A DNA stretch of 64,000 bases from Bacteroidota bacterium (GTDB lineage: Bacteria; Bacteroidota; Bacteroidia; Chitinophagales; Chitinophagaceae), in contig JAIUNV010000004.1 of assembly GCA_020161435.1 (NCBI GenBank), positions 429,850 to 493,849 on the forward strand. The letters are read 5' to 3'. The position numbers and the translations under genes were made by a program. Under the pieces are notes generated by a model. That model was not told the DNA's origin. It made no database searches and was given only the letters and a program-made list of their open reading frames with translations. Shown here piece after piece: positions 51,983 to 60,194 of the stretch; the first letter of the stretch is position 1, and every line of letters starts with the position of its first letter.

Positions 51983-53893
51983 ATGAAAAAACTGATGATG
52001 TTGCTGGCACTGGCAACAGGCATAGGACAAACCATCGCCCAGCAAAGCAGGGTGGCCATTATTCCGCAACCGGTTTCGGTAAAAGAAAATCCCGGTAGCT
52101 ACCTGTTGCCCAAGCAAATTGTGGTAGATGCACCCAACATGGCGTCGCTGCAATACACCCAAAAATGGCTGCAGCACAAACTCACTACCGCTACGGGTTA
52201 TACCATGCTGTTTACACAGGGGAAACCTGCTACCGCCAGCATTGTGCTGCAGCAGTTGCAACCGGCCAATGCAACGTTGGGCAAAGAAGGCTATGAGCTG
52301 GAAGTGAACCAGAAACAAATCATCATCAAAGCCAATGAGGCCGCCGGTTTTTACTACGGCGTACAAAGTTTGGTGCAGTTGTTTCCCAAAGAAATAGAAG
52401 CGAAGCAAGTGCAGAAAAATGTACAGTGGACAGCTCCCTGCGCCAACATTACAGACTATCCCCGCTTTGCGTGGCGTGGACTCATGTTTGATGTTTCCCG
52501 TCACTTTTTTACCAAGCAGGAAGTGAAAGATTACATCGATCAGATGGCCCGGTATAAGTTCAATGTGTTTCACTGGCACCTCACCGACGACGAAGGCTGG
52601 CGCCTCGAAATCAAAGGCCTGCCCAAGCTCACATCAGTAGGAGCGTGGCGGGTGCCCAAAGAGGGTTACTTCGGTGATATGAGCAAGCCCGAACCTAACG
52701 AGCCCAAAACCTATGGCGGCTTTTATACGCAGGAAGATGTGAAGGAAATTATTGCCTATGCCAAAGAACGTTTTGTGAATATTTTACCCGAAATAGATGT
52801 GCCCGGCCATAGCCTGGCGGCCATTGCTTCGTACCCCGAACTGAGCTGCACACCCGGTGCCGAAAACTATGTGGTACGCAGCGGCGAAAAAATCATGAAC
52901 TGGTTGGGCGACGGTAAGTTTACCGCCATTGTAGACAACGCACTGTGTCCTGCCAACGAAAAAGTGTACACATTTTTAGATCAGGTGTTTGGCGAAGTAG
53001 CGGCCCTGTTTCCTTTCGACTACATCCACATTGGTGGCGATGAATGTGCCCATAATTTTTGGGAGAAAAACGAGCAGATTCTGGCCCTCATGAAAAAGGA
53101 AAACCTGAAAGACATGCACGAACTGCAAAGTTATTTTACCAAGCGGGTTACTGGCATTATCACGGCCAAAGGCAAAAAAGTAATTGGTTGGGATGAAATA
53201 CTCGAAGGCGGTCTGGTAGATGGTGCTGCCGTAATGAGCTGGCGTGGCGAAAAAGGCGGCATTGAAGCAGCCAAACTGAAGCACGAAGTGGTAATGAGCC
53301 CCACTACCTACAGCTATATCGATTACATGCAGGGCGATGTGGCCATTGAGCCACGGGTGTATGCTACGCTGCGGTTGAACAAAGCGTATCAGTTCAACCC
53401 CGTACCTGCCGGAGTGGATGCCCAATACATCAAGGGCGGACAGGCCAACCTGTGGACAGAGCAGGTGTACAACATGCGTCATGCGCAATACATGACCTGG
53501 CCCCGGGCTTTTGCCACCATCGAAAGTGTGTGGACGCCTGTGGAGCAAAAGAACTGGACGAACTTTGCCAACCGGGTAGAGAAACATTTCGAACGCCTGG
53601 ATGTGCGTCAGATTAAATACGCCCCCAGTGTGTACGAGCCCAGCTTTACTGCCCGCCTCGATGCCGACGGACAGTTGTGGGTAGAAATGCAAACGGAAAT
53701 CGACAACATCAAAGTGCATTACACCTTCGACAACTCCTTCCCCGATCAGTTTTATCCTGCCTATACCACGGCGGTAAAAGTGCCGAAAGATGCGGTGCAA
53801 CTGAAGGTGATGAGCTATCGCGGCGATACACCGAAGGGAAGATTGATGACCATTTCGGTAGAAGAACTGAAGAAAAGAGCGGGTAAAAAATAA
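51983..53893 (+). CDS. Beta-N-acetylhexosaminidase (GH20)
   Basis: This 636-residue protein has a signal peptide (KKLMMLLALATGIGQTIAQ), a GH20b N-terminal domain (about 25-150), and a GH20 catalytic barrel: FAWRGLMFDVSRHFF, FHWHLTDDEGWRLEIKGLPKL, DVPGHSLAAIASYPEL, FDYIHIGGDECAH (catalytic Asp-Glu pair), VIGWDEILEGG. It cleaves terminal GlcNAc/GalNAc from glycans or chitin oligomers, outside the cytoplasm. It is followed by a clear terminator. Confidence 0.95.
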   Translation: MKKLMMLLALATGIGQTIAQQSRVAIIPQPVSVKENPGSYLLPKQIVVDAPNMASLQYTQKWLQHKLTTATGYTMLFTQGKPATASIVLQQLQPANATLGKEGYELEVNQKQIIIKANEAAGFYYGVQSLVQLFPKEIEAKQVQKNVQWTAPCANITDYPRFAWRGLMFDVSRHFFTKQEVKDYIDQMARYKFNVFHWHLTDDEGWRLEIKGLPKLTSVGAWRVPKEGYFGDMSKPEPNEPKTYGGFYTQEDVKEIIAYAKERFVNILPEIDVPGHSLAAIASYPELSCTPGAENYVVRSGEKIMNWLGDGKFTAIVDNALCPANEKVYTFLDQVFGEVAALFPFDYIHIGGDECAHNFWEKNEQILALMKKENLKDMHELQSYFTKRVTGIITAKGKKVIGWDEILEGGLVDGAAVMSWRGEKGGIEAAKLKHEVVMSPTTYSYIDYMQGDVAIEPRVYATLRLNKAYQFNPVPAGVDAQYIKGGQANLWTEQVYNMRHAQYMTWPRAFATIESVWTPVEQKNWTNFANRVEKHFERLDVRQIKYAPSVYEPSFTARLDADGQLWVEMQTEIDNIKVHYTFDNSFPDQFYPAYTTAVKVPKDAVQLKVMSYRGDTPKGRLMTISVEELKKRAGKK

Positions 53894-53907
53894 ACCCGCA
53901 GCCATAC

Positions 53908-53940
53908 AAAAAATCCTGCTGAATTCGGCAGGATTTTTTT
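53908..53940 (+). terminator. Intrinsic terminator after the GH20 gene
   Basis: AAAAATCCTGC pairs with GCAGGATTTTTTT around a short loop, 15 bp after the hexosaminidase stop. Confidence 0.85.
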
Positions 53941-53982
53941 GTGCCACTCACCCTATGTTTGCGCCCCTTTTTGTGTACACAC

Positions 53983-56865
53983 ATGGCCAGTCAACCTCAA
54001 ACTGTTTCTGTAAAAACCGTGCTACTGCTACAGCCCATGCGGCTATTGCACCGGCATCCGGTATTGCAATTGCTGCAGGTGAGCAAGAAAGACAATGGCA
54101 TGGTAGAAATGGAAGAGCTGCCCGTGATGCAGGCCATTGTGGCGCAGCACCTCAAAGGGCTGGATGCAGAAGCCCGCAAGGCGCTGATGATGGTGAGTGA
54201 ATCGGCCTTGCAAAAAGAGAAACTGCTGATTGAAAAGCGGTTTGAATTGCAACGCACTGCTACCGGCTGGCCGGCTTTTTACGACAAAGCCATGGCCCGT
54301 TATTTTTTGCAGGTGCTGGGTCAGTTGAAGCAATACGGCCAACAGCTATCGTGGTACCACCGGCTGCCGCATGGTGCTACCAATAAAATTGTAACGGCAC
54401 CTTGTGTGTACCATCCCTTTGCCGTGATGTTATCGTTTTGCATAATTGTAAAAAACGATATACCGCAAATAGATGTTTGGGTAGAGAAGGGAAAGGAAAA
54501 AACATTGCTGGCAGAATACCGACGGTTTTATTTTTTACTGGAAAAAAATCACCAGTATTTGCACCTGCCGCTGCGTTGCTACGAATTGTTGGAATGGCTG
54601 GATGAACATACATGGGATGAACAAACCATGCCGGCCATTGACTATGCAAGGAGCGTGGCCAACCACATTCGTCAGCAGGGTTTTGAGGTGCAGGCCGATG
54701 CATTGGAAGAGGCCGTCGCCATTACCACAGCGCCTGCCCGCCGTGTGTTGCTCAGCGAACTCAACAATGCTTTTTTGATGCTTACGCCACAGTTTGTATA
54801 TGAAGACTGTGTGATAGAAGGGGCGTACGAACCCATTACCAAGTACAAACAAGATGAGGTAACGCTGCACATTCACCGGGATGAAACAGCAGAGCAATCG
54901 TTGGTGCAATTTTTACAAGGCTTGCATCCCAACTTCAGCCGCCAATACAACGGGTACTACTACCTCAGCTTTGCCGATGCGCAAAAGAAAGGCTGGTTTC
55001 TGAAAGTCTATCATCAGTTGCTGGATGCGGATATTGAATTGCGGGGCATGGATTTGCTCAGGCATTTTAAATATGCGCCCTACAAACCCGAAACAAAACT
55101 GCAGATACTGCAAGAGCTGGTAGATGTGTTGCAGGTGAGCATTCAGGTGAGTTTTGGAAAAGAAAAAATTCCATTGTCCGATTTGCAAAAAATGTTGCTC
55201 AACGGGCAAAAAGCCGTGATGCTGAAAGATGGTAGCCTTGGTGTGTTGGGCGAAGAATGGTTGCGCCAATACGCAGGCATGGTAAAGCATAGCCGGGTGC
55301 AGGGCGATCAGCTGCAAGTGCCCCGATGGTTGGCCATGAGCCTGGATGCCACCGATGATAACGCACTCCAATTGACGCAAGTATTGCCAGAGCAGTGGTG
55401 GCAACAATGGACGCAGTGGCATCAGCAGGAAGATGCGTTGTATGCATTGCCGCAAACCCTGCAGGTACAAGCATTGCGACCGTATCAGCAGAAAGGATAT
55501 GAATGGTTGCGGCTGCTGGCCGAAGCAGGTGGCAGCGGCTGCCTGGCCGATGATATGGGCTTAGGTAAAACCTTGCAGACCATTGCATTTTTAGCGCATC
55601 GGTTTGAGCAAGACAGCACCGCCCGTTTTTTGGTAGTGTGCCCCGCCTCGCTGATGTACAACTGGCAGCAGGAGTTGGAAAAATTTGCGCCGGTGTTGCG
55701 CAGCATCGCTTATCACGGAGCACAACGCAAAGCTGACTGGATAACAGACGAGCAGTATCAGGTACTTATTACCAGCTATGGTACGTTGCGGCAGGATATA
55801 GAACAGTTTGCTGCCGTTACGTTTAATACAGTGGTGATAGATGAAAGTCATTACATCAAAAATCCGGTGGCACAAATTACCCGTGCCATTACACAACTGC
55901 AGGCACCGTTTCGCATTGCGCTGAGCGGTACACCGGTGATGAATGGAACAGTTGATTTATATGCACAGCTCAACTTTTTGTTGCCGGGCATGTTGGGCAG
56001 CAAGGAATTTTTCCGAAGAGAATATGCGTACCCTATAGAGCAACAAAAGGATGAAGAGAAAGCGGTTGCATTGCAAAAAATGATTGCGCCATTTATTCTG
56101 CGTCGAACCAAAGAACAAGTGGCGGCTGATTTGCCGGAGAAAACCGAATCGATATTGTGGTGCCACATGGGGCATGATCAGCGCATGGCTTACGAATCGT
56201 TGAAAGAGGAAATACGCGGCAGTGTATTGTTGGAAATTGAACAAAAAGGATTGCAGGCTGGCAAGCTATCGGTGTTGGCAGGCTTAACCAAATTGCGCCA
56301 GTTATGCAATAGTCCGGCACTGGTGAAAGATGCCGATCTGTTTTGTGAAGACAGCATAAAGACCGATGTGTTGATGGAAGAGCTGAAACAAATTATTCCG
56401 CAGCACAAGGTGCTGGTGTTTTCACAATTCACTGGCATGCTCGATGTATTGGAGCAAGCGTTGATGCAGCATCGCATTGTTTTCAGCAGGATAGATGGCA
56501 GTACACCTGCACACAAACGGCAGGAGTTAGTGAATGCATTTCAATCAACGGATACCGATGCTTCGGTGATGTTGATTAGTTTGAAAGCAGGCAATGCCGG
56601 ATTGAATTTAACCGCAGCAGATTATGTATTTCTTGTAGATCCGTGGTGGAATGCAGCGGTAGAAAATCAGGCGATTGACAGAACGCACCGCATTGGACAA
56701 ACGCAGCCCGTATTTGCGTACCGTATGATTTGCAAGCATACAGTAGAAGAAAAGATATTGCAATTGAAAGACCGGAAAAAGAAATTAGCCGAGTCATTAA
56801 TTACTACAGAAGATGGCCTGATGCAAGAATTAAGCATTGAAGATGTGGCCTTTTTGTTTCAGTAA
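53983..56865 (+). CDS. SNF2-family helicase-like ATPase
   Basis: This 960-residue protein has an N-terminal ~400-residue region without a recognised domain and a C-terminal SNF2 ATPase. Motifs: CLADDMGLGKTLQTIAFLAH (Walker A), LVVCPASLMYNWQQELEKF, VVIDESHYIKNP (DESH, motif II), IALSGTPVMNGTVDLYAQLNFLLPGMLG, KVLVFSQFTGMLDVLEQAL, and LVDPWWNAAVENQAIDRTHRIGQTQPV. It remodels protein-DNA or RNA polymerase complexes in the cytoplasm (as RapA-like proteins do). The ATG 53983 was preferred to a GTG at 53941. No nuclease domain is seen, and there is no neighbouring defence gene. Confidence 0.93.
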   Translation: MASQPQTVSVKTVLLLQPMRLLHRHPVLQLLQVSKKDNGMVEMEELPVMQAIVAQHLKGLDAEARKALMMVSESALQKEKLLIEKRFELQRTATGWPAFYDKAMARYFLQVLGQLKQYGQQLSWYHRLPHGATNKIVTAPCVYHPFAVMLSFCIIVKNDIPQIDVWVEKGKEKTLLAEYRRFYFLLEKNHQYLHLPLRCYELLEWLDEHTWDEQTMPAIDYARSVANHIRQQGFEVQADALEEAVAITTAPARRVLLSELNNAFLMLTPQFVYEDCVIEGAYEPITKYKQDEVTLHIHRDETAEQSLVQFLQGLHPNFSRQYNGYYYLSFADAQKKGWFLKVYHQLLDADIELRGMDLLRHFKYAPYKPETKLQILQELVDVLQVSIQVSFGKEKIPLSDLQKMLLNGQKAVMLKDGSLGVLGEEWLRQYAGMVKHSRVQGDQLQVPRWLAMSLDATDDNALQLTQVLPEQWWQQWTQWHQQEDALYALPQTLQVQALRPYQQKGYEWLRLLAEAGGSGCLADDMGLGKTLQTIAFLAHRFEQDSTARFLVVCPASLMYNWQQELEKFAPVLRSIAYHGAQRKADWITDEQYQVLITSYGTLRQDIEQFAAVTFNTVVIDESHYIKNPVAQITRAITQLQAPFRIALSGTPVMNGTVDLYAQLNFLLPGMLGSKEFFRREYAYPIEQQKDEEKAVALQKMIAPFILRRTKEQVAADLPEKTESILWCHMGHDQRMAYESLKEEIRGSVLLEIEQKGLQAGKLSVLAGLTKLRQLCNSPALVKDADLFCEDSIKTDVLMEELKQIIPQHKVLVFSQFTGMLDVLEQALMQHRIVFSRIDGSTPAHKRQELVNAFQSTDTDASVMLISLKAGNAGLNLTAADYVFLVDPWWNAAVENQAIDRTHRIGQTQPVFAYRMICKHTVEEKILQLKDRKKKLAESLITTEDGLMQELSIEDVAFLFQ

Positions 56866-57034
56866 ACTGTCATGTAATTGTCCGGATGATGCCCTTTTTC
56901 ACTGTAAAAAGGGCATTAACATTTTCGTAATTTACCGTTGGGCATGATGGAGATGTGTAGCTAAAACTCAATGCTGGCAAGGGTTTTAGGGTTTGGTTGG
57001 CTGTTTAGGTATCATGCCGAAAAGCCAAATCGGG

Positions 57035-57066
57035 TTGTGCTTCGCTAAAAATGAGTTCTATGTTTG
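57035..57066 (+). promoter_or_regulatory. Possible promoter of the small secreted protein gene
   Basis: TTG (57035-57037) and TATGTTTG (57059-57066) fit the Bacteroidota -33/-7 consensus with 21 bp between them. It would give a leader of about 165 nt for the gene at 57238. The rest of the 372-bp spacer shows nothing else. Confidence 0.5.
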
Positions 57067-57237
57067 CACTATCAATTGATACACACACCAACACAACCCT
57101 ATGCATGGAACACCGTATATGAAAACACACATGCACGTTTTTATTTACGGTTTCAACTCTTCGATTGTTAGCCGAATGAAATGAAGAAGTGAATAGATCG
57201 AAACGGATTTATTAAACCATTAAAAATCGCAAGAGTT

Positions 57238-57645
57238 ATGAAAAAGTACACGTTTATTATTGCAATCGCAGCCATGGTAATGGCTATGCTTCCTGCCGGC
57301 GAAACATTTGCCCGCAAATCAAACACCCGCAAAACTGAAAACCAGAACGCTGGAAATATCGTTGTTCGTCACTACGGTTCAGACGACCGCTTCATTTACC
57401 TGCAGGTTCAACTGCAGCAAAACAATGACAAGCCCGCTGTATTCCGCATTGCCGACGAAATGGGAGAGTTGTTGTTCGTTGATCGTATCAACGTAAAGAA
57501 TCACACTGTTACCGTGAAGTTTCGCCCCGAAGAACTGGAGCGTATCGAACTGGAACTGACAACCGCTGAAGGTGTGTTCCGTAAGAAACTCGCTGTTCAG
57601 GTAAAAACTTTTTCTTCAACAGTAATTGAAGAAGTAAGTAAGTAA
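57238..57645 (+). CDS. Small secreted protein of unknown function
   Basis: I do not recognise this 135-residue protein beyond a general Bacteroidota type. It has a signal peptide (KKYTFIIAIAAMVMAMLPAGETFA), then a beta-rich domain (VQLQQNNDKPAVFRIADEMGELLFVDRINVKNHTVTVKFRPEELERIELELTTAEG) that looks like an immunoglobulin-like or secretin-associated fold. Codon use is unbiased by eye and the gene looks well conserved. It has a long leader, and a hairpin follows. Confidence 0.8.
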   Translation: MKKYTFIIAIAAMVMAMLPAGETFARKSNTRKTENQNAGNIVVRHYGSDDRFIYLQVQLQQNNDKPAVFRIADEMGELLFVDRINVKNHTVTVKFRPEELERIELELTTAEGVFRKKLAVQVKTFSSTVIEEVSK

Positions 57646-57671
57646 TTTATTTATTAAACAAGCAATCACTC

Positions 57672-57702
57672 AATCGGTGCCTGTATTATACAGGTGCCGA
57701 TT
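57672..57702. terminator. Hairpin terminator between convergent genes
   Basis: AATCGG...CCTGTA and TACAGG...CCGATT form a stem with a two-base internal mismatch, followed by TTGTTGTTTT. It lies between the small secreted protein gene (+) and the hydrolase gene (-). Confidence 0.65.
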
Positions 57703-57711
57703 GTTGTTTTA

Positions 57712-58368
57712 TCATTTTGCCAATGCATCGAATACAGCATTGATGTATTGGCTTACTTCTGTTGCCCGGTTCCAGATCATAAAATGACCTGCATCACTGA
57801 GCCAATAGTTAGCGCTTACTTTTTTGGGCAATAACAATTTGTCGGCCCTGCCATGAATGTGTATGATATTCTGTGTAGGCGTTTGACCCTGCCAGGTAAG
57901 AATCATGTTTACAGCCCTTTTCACAAATAGATGGTGCGTGTCTTTCAGCATCATTTGTTTGATGTACAAATCTTCGGTCTTGCTTTGTGTATCAAAAATA
58001 TACTTGTTGAGGCTGCTGAATTGCGTCACCATCCAATAAGGCACCATTTTGTGTAGCTGCAATTTGCCGGCTGTACGCATCCATATTGGTAGCTCTTGTC
58101 TGCATTTGCAACTACTGATAATGATGGTTTGCTGCACCGGCACGATGCGGCTGATTTCTGTAGCCAGCATACCTCCAAATGAAACGCCCAATAAAATGGG
58201 TTGTGCATGTTTGATTTGTGCCGCCAGTCGTGCTGCATATTGTGGCAGTGTTTCACCTGCATCCGGCATCGTCCATTCTATAGGATGCAATGTTGCATTG
58301 TGCAATTGCAACTGTTTAAAAATGCGAAAGTCGGCACCCAAACCACTGATACAATACACATGATGCAT
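57712..58368 (-). CDS. Alpha/beta hydrolase
   Basis: This 218-residue protein has an alpha/beta hydrolase plan: VYCISGLGADFRIFKQLQL at the N-terminus, LLGVSFGGMLATEI as the nucleophile elbow (GVSFGG), IHIHGRADKLLLPK as the acid strand and AGHFMIWNRA with the catalytic His. It is small, cytoplasmic and of unknown substrate. The ATG 58366-58368 is preferred over a longer frame to 58407. Confidence 0.82.
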   Translation of the reverse strand: MHHVYCISGLGADFRIFKQLQLHNATLHPIEWTMPDAGETLPQYAARLAAQIKHAQPILLGVSFGGMLATEISRIVPVQQTIIISSCKCRQELPIWMRTAGKLQLHKMVPYWMVTQFSSLNKYIFDTQSKTEDLYIKQMMLKDTHHLFVKRAVNMILTWQGQTPTQNIIHIHGRADKLLLPKKVSANYWLSDAGHFMIWNRATEVSQYINAVFDALAK

Positions 58369-58431
58369 ACCTGATATTCTGTTGCTGATAGCATAAAGGT
58401 AAATCAAGTATGCATCGGAAAATGTTGTCGG

Positions 58432-58863
58432 TTATTTCGAAGATGTTGATGTGGAATCTACACCTAGAGTGTTGCCATTATTTGCTTTTCCCGGAAACAG
58501 GCCACCGCAATTCCAGGCCATTCCATCCATGGCTTGCCAGTAGCCGAGCCAGTAATCTTGTACATCAACTGTCATTAAATATCCTTCGGTTCTGTTGTAC
58601 ACTGTTTTTACACCCCAGCTGCTAAAATTGCCGTACAAAGTAGTGCCCATAAATGGCGCCGAGCCGCCCCACATACGTAGCAACGCATAGCCACGACTGG
58701 TTTCAATTACAAAGCTGGTACAGCCAAAATTGCTGGCTACCACTATGCCTCTTTCTTTGCGCAACCATTCACTTTCATCTACAGGCGGACGAATAATAGC
58801 TTGTTTGCTGCAAGCAGTTAATAACAGTAGCAAGGGAATGGCAATGAGTAGTAGTCGTTTCAT
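58432..58863 (-). CDS. Lipoprotein of unknown function
   Basis: This 143-residue protein has a lipobox (KRLLLIAIPLLLLLTACS). The remaining part has SNFGCTSFVIETSRGYALLRMWGG and YGNFSSWGVKTVYNRTEGYLMTVDVQDYWLGYWQAMDGMAWNCG, with two cysteines. It is not recognised. It is anchored to the periplasmic face or the outer membrane. The C-terminus is Ser/Thr-rich. A longer frame (to 59064) has no signal peptide. Confidence 0.75.
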   Translation of the reverse strand: MKRLLLIAIPLLLLLTACSKQAIIRPPVDESEWLRKERGIVVASNFGCTSFVIETSRGYALLRMWGGSAPFMGTTLYGNFSSWGVKTVYNRTEGYLMTVDVQDYWLGYWQAMDGMAWNCGGLFPGKANNGNTLGVDSTSTSSK

Positions 58864-58997
58864 AACGATTGCTTTAGTATGCCTGTATGACGGACTACTA
58901 CAACAATGATGATACAAAAGCAGGTTAAAGATTTCTGAGTATTCTGTTAATGAAATACTTGACTGATAAACTACACGGTGGGCAAATGCTAAAAGCA

Positions 58998-59981
58998 TCA
59001 GCAAAGTTGCAAATGCACATAGATTGTTTGTCCAACGGACACAGCATGTTGCATGCTGCGGCAAAACAACAGTTGCCCTTGCACACGAATGCCGAGCAAA
59101 ACAGTAGGACCCTCAAATGATATAGTTTCAATCTGTGCTTCCAGAAAATGCGGCACAGGCACAAGGCTTATCTGCCATTGTTCTGGCCTGCTGATGTGAA
59201 TGGTTTGCGCTGTACCGTTTGAAAAATGCGGAAACCATGTTTGTATTTGTGCAGTTGGTAATGCGTTGTACACGCCAAACAAACCAGCCACGTAATCAGA
59301 TACGGGATGATAATAAATCTCCCTTGCTGAACCTTGTTGAACCAGCTTACCATGCTGCATAATCCAAATTTCTTCTGCCCAGCTCAGCATGTCGGTAGTA
59401 TCATGCGAAATCATGATGATGCCAATGTTCAAGGTAGCGTGTAAGTTGGCTATTATTCGTCGCATTGATTGCTTGTGTAGTGTGTCCAAATTTGAAAACG
59501 GTTCATCGAGCAATAGTAGCCCAGGCTGTGTGGTTAAAATTTTGGCCAGTGCTATTCTTTGTCTTTCCCCGCCCGATAAGCCGCTGTTGGTTTTGCGTTG
59601 TAACAGGTGGTCTATTTCACAAAGCCGGTAGAGTTGCAGTTGTTCTTCCGCATTGAGCTCACTTCCATAATCCAATAAATCGGCTACGATGTAATTATTG
59701 CGCAATTCAAAATGCTGGCTCAGACAAGCAATGCCTTTGTGACCTGGCAGCAGTTGCTCGTTCGGCCCTAAAATGCGTTCGCCGTTGAAGAAGATCTCTC
59801 CGCCGTCGGGTTGCACATGGCCGGCTATCATTTTGAGCAAAGTGCTTTTACCGGAGCCTGTTTCGCCGGCAATGGCCAGCCTGCAACCACCGTGCAGGTT
59901 GAAGCTGATAGGTGCCACAACGGCTACATTGTTGTAAGCCTTGTGCAATGCCCTGGCCGATAAAAAAGATACTGTGCTCAT
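58998..59981 (-). CDS. ABC transporter ATP-binding protein with TOBE-like tail
   Basis: This 327-residue protein has the ABC ATPase motifs: Walker A GETGSGKST, Q-loop ACLSQHFEL, signature SGGERQRIALAKIL (LSGGE), Walker B LLLLDEPFSNLD and H-loop ISHDTTDML. A C-terminal region (about 250-327) resembles a TOBE substrate-regulatory domain. It would power import of a small solute, as PotA/CysA-like ATPases do, but no permease lies beside it in this window. It ends near the lipoprotein gene on the same strand. Confidence 0.88.
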   Translation of the reverse strand: MSTVSFLSARALHKAYNNVAVVAPISFNLHGGCRLAIAGETGSGKSTLLKMIAGHVQPDGGEIFFNGERILGPNEQLLPGHKGIACLSQHFELRNNYIVADLLDYGSELNAEEQLQLYRLCEIDHLLQRKTNSGLSGGERQRIALAKILTTQPGLLLLDEPFSNLDTLHKQSMRRIIANLHATLNIGIIMISHDTTDMLSWAEEIWIMQHGKLVQQGSAREIYYHPVSDYVAGLFGVYNALPTAQIQTWFPHFSNGTAQTIHISRPEQWQISLVPVPHFLEAQIETISFEGPTVLLGIRVQGQLLFCRSMQHAVSVGQTIYVHLQLC

Positions 59982-60194
59982 GTGTTATAGCTGCGCAAAG
60001 TAATGGGCAAATACCTTGTTGTAGTTGCGTATTCGGCAAACATCTGTACACAAAAAAAGCCTTTTCGTGAATTCTGCTGAGGATTTGGCAAAACAATATT
60101 CAGCAGTATTTAGCAGCAGCGTATTATTGACATTCAAAAGACTGCCTTTTACATAGCTGAAGTGGATGTTGGTGAAAGGCAGTTTACTTTTGCC

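Noticed and set aside
53983..56865. Restriction or defence helicase
   Set aside because: SNF2 proteins do occur in defence islands, but no nuclease, methyltransferase or related gene lies beside this one.
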